Below are positions 6,583-7,101 of a stretch of DNA of 7,101 nucleotides, in pieces. The notes under the pieces were generated by a model. It did no database searches. It saw nothing but the letters and a program-made list of their open reading frames with translations, and was not told where the DNA came from. Origin of the DNA: UBA9980 sp964436235 (GTDB lineage Bacteria; Muiribacteriota; UBA9980); assembly GCA_964436235.1 (NCBI GenBank), contig CAYTCW010000184.1, positions 1 to 7,101 on the forward strand, read 5' to 3'. Position 1 is the stretch's first letter; every line of letters starts with the position of its first letter. Position numbers and translations under genes: made by a program.

Positions 6583-6631
6583 AAAACTGCGCAAATACGG
6601 CATACTTCGTATGCCGCATTTGCGCAGTTTT
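6583..6631. terminator. 23-bp hairpin, possible bidirectional terminator
   Basis: Arms 6583-6605 and 6609-6631 pair at 22 of 23 positions (one A-C mismatch) with a TTC loop. The stem starts with AAAA and ends with TTTT, so either strand yields a GC-rich stem closing in a short U-run. This suits a bidirectional terminator between converging units. Confidence 0.65.
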
Positions 6632-6638
6632 GCAGCAT

Positions 6639-6676
6639 CGAAATAAAAATGCTATTATCATAGCCTTTTTATTTCG
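6639..6676. terminator. 17-bp AT-rich hairpin, third in the series
   Basis: Arms 6639-6655 and 6660-6676 pair at 16 of 17 positions with a TATC loop. The right arm contains TTTTTATTT. It starts only 7 nt after the previous hairpin. It could end transcripts or be part of a compound termination region. Confidence 0.5.
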
Positions 6677-6776
6677 GGCGGCTTTTTCTGCCGGCTTCTA
6701 AGTTTTTCTTTTTATTTCTTTACAAAATTACTGCACTTCTGTATTATATTCACTTCTTTTATTTCTTTTAATTTTC

Positions 6777-6818
6777 ATCTTTATATTTATGTCTATCTTT
6801 ATTTTTATCTTTATCTTT
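6777..6818 (+). repeat. Degenerate hexamer tandem repeat (ATCTTT), seven units
   Basis: Seven in-phase units read ATCTTT, ATATTT, ATGTCT, ATCTTT, ATTTTT, ATCTTT, ATCTTT. Four are exact copies and all keep AT at the first two positions. The repeat sits in a T/C-rich stretch (about 6700-6820) with only about five G's on the + strand. No coding role is evident. Confidence 0.6.
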
Positions 6819-6855
6819 CATGCCATTAACTTTTTCCCTGCCTTTTGTTGATTTT

Positions 6856-6886
6856 GCCTTCGCGCACGCGTTGCGTGCGCAAAGGC
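6856..6886. repeat. GC-rich palindromic element (REP-like hairpin)
   Basis: Arms 6856-6869 and 6873-6886 pair at 13 of 14 positions with a GTT loop, in an otherwise AT-rich region. The 9-mer CGCGCACGC in its left arm (6861-6869) recurs at 7090-7098 near the window end. It could be a terminator for a leftward unit or one copy of a dispersed palindromic repeat; nothing in the window decides this. Confidence 0.5.
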
Positions 6887-7101
6887 GTTGCATTTACGCA
6901 CCGCCGGAAATTAATATTGCGGCTTGCGGTAAGGCTTTGAAGTATAACAACTTTTACTATACAACGGTATTATAAAACATATTTGTTCGTTTTATTTTTA
7001 ACGGCATAATTATCGTATCGATTTACTGTATTGTTTTACCGCGAGCCATGAGTTTAAGTTATGAAAGTGCCATTATAGCTACGCAGTCGCGCGCACGCAT
7101 G
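6887..7101. other. Intergenic stretch with no recognised gene
   Basis: Reading frames on the minus strand close within 16 codons of the right edge. The only + strand frame open to the edge begins at an ATG at 7048 without a ribosome binding site. A 7-bp inverted repeat (ATAAAAC at 6972-6978, GTTTTAT at 6989-6995) is the only other structure seen. Together with 6509-6886 this makes nearly 600 bases without a supported gene. Confidence 0.5.

Noticed and set aside
6768..6821. A 17-codon minus-strand frame rich in Lys and Asp (MKDKDKNKDRHKYKDEN)
   Set aside because: It is a direct translation of the hexamer repeat and lacks a properly placed ribosome binding site.
7048..7101. A + strand ATG frame open to the window end (MSLSYESAIIATQ...)
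   Set aside because: There is no ribosome binding site, although the genes here have clear ones, and its last codons come from the recurring GC-rich word. It could only be judged with sequence beyond the edge.
6887..7101. tRNA, small RNA or CRISPR in the right-hand gap
   Set aside because: No cloverleaf arms, no regularly spaced repeats and no convincing promoter were seen on either strand.

Overview
This window is a late-flagellar gene cluster on the + strand: flgK (209-2488), flgL (2505-4739), fliW copy 1 (4842-5432), fliW copy 2 (5616-6194) and csrA (6263-6508), followed by about 590 bases with no recognisable gene. The order flgK-flgL-fliW-csrA, a promoter of the SigD (sigma-28) type, strong AGGAGG-like ribosome binding sites and a perfect housekeeping promoter point to a motile bacterium of the Bacillota/Clostridia kind. 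The same gene order also occurs in spirochaetes, Synergistota and Thermotogota, so the phylum is an inference. No species can be named from the sequence.

Layout. Bases 1-74 hold the end of an upstream unit and a 21-bp hairpin. A sigma-28-type promoter (75-101, TAAA-N15-ACCGATAT) then drives flgK and flgL, which are 16 nt apart, and probably fliW1 after an AT-rich 102-nt gap. A perfect 10-bp hairpin (5454-5476) closes this unit. A textbook sigma-A promoter (5511-5539, TTGACA-N17-TATAAT) then opens a second unit, fliW2-csrA. From 6509 to 7101 there are three large hairpins in a row, a T/C-rich tract with a degenerate hexamer repeat, a GC-rich palindromic element and an AT-rich remainder.

How it works together. 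FlgK and FlgL are the two junction proteins that join the hook to the filament. FliW and CsrA form the known flagellin-homeostasis switch: CsrA represses flagellin translation, FliW sequesters CsrA, and flagellin titrates FliW. Here the switch has two FliW proteins, about 52% identical over 153 residues by hand count, with unrelated C-terminal tails and apparently different sigma-factor control.

Most unusual features. Both junction proteins are far longer than usual (FlgK 759 aa, FlgL 744 aa). The extra length is made of about six related modules resembling the flagellin 'IN' motif, two in FlgK and four in FlgL. The FlgK insertion as a whole reads like the middle of the filament cap protein FliD. 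These expanded junction proteins, together with the doubled FliW switch, are the best candidates for something not yet described.
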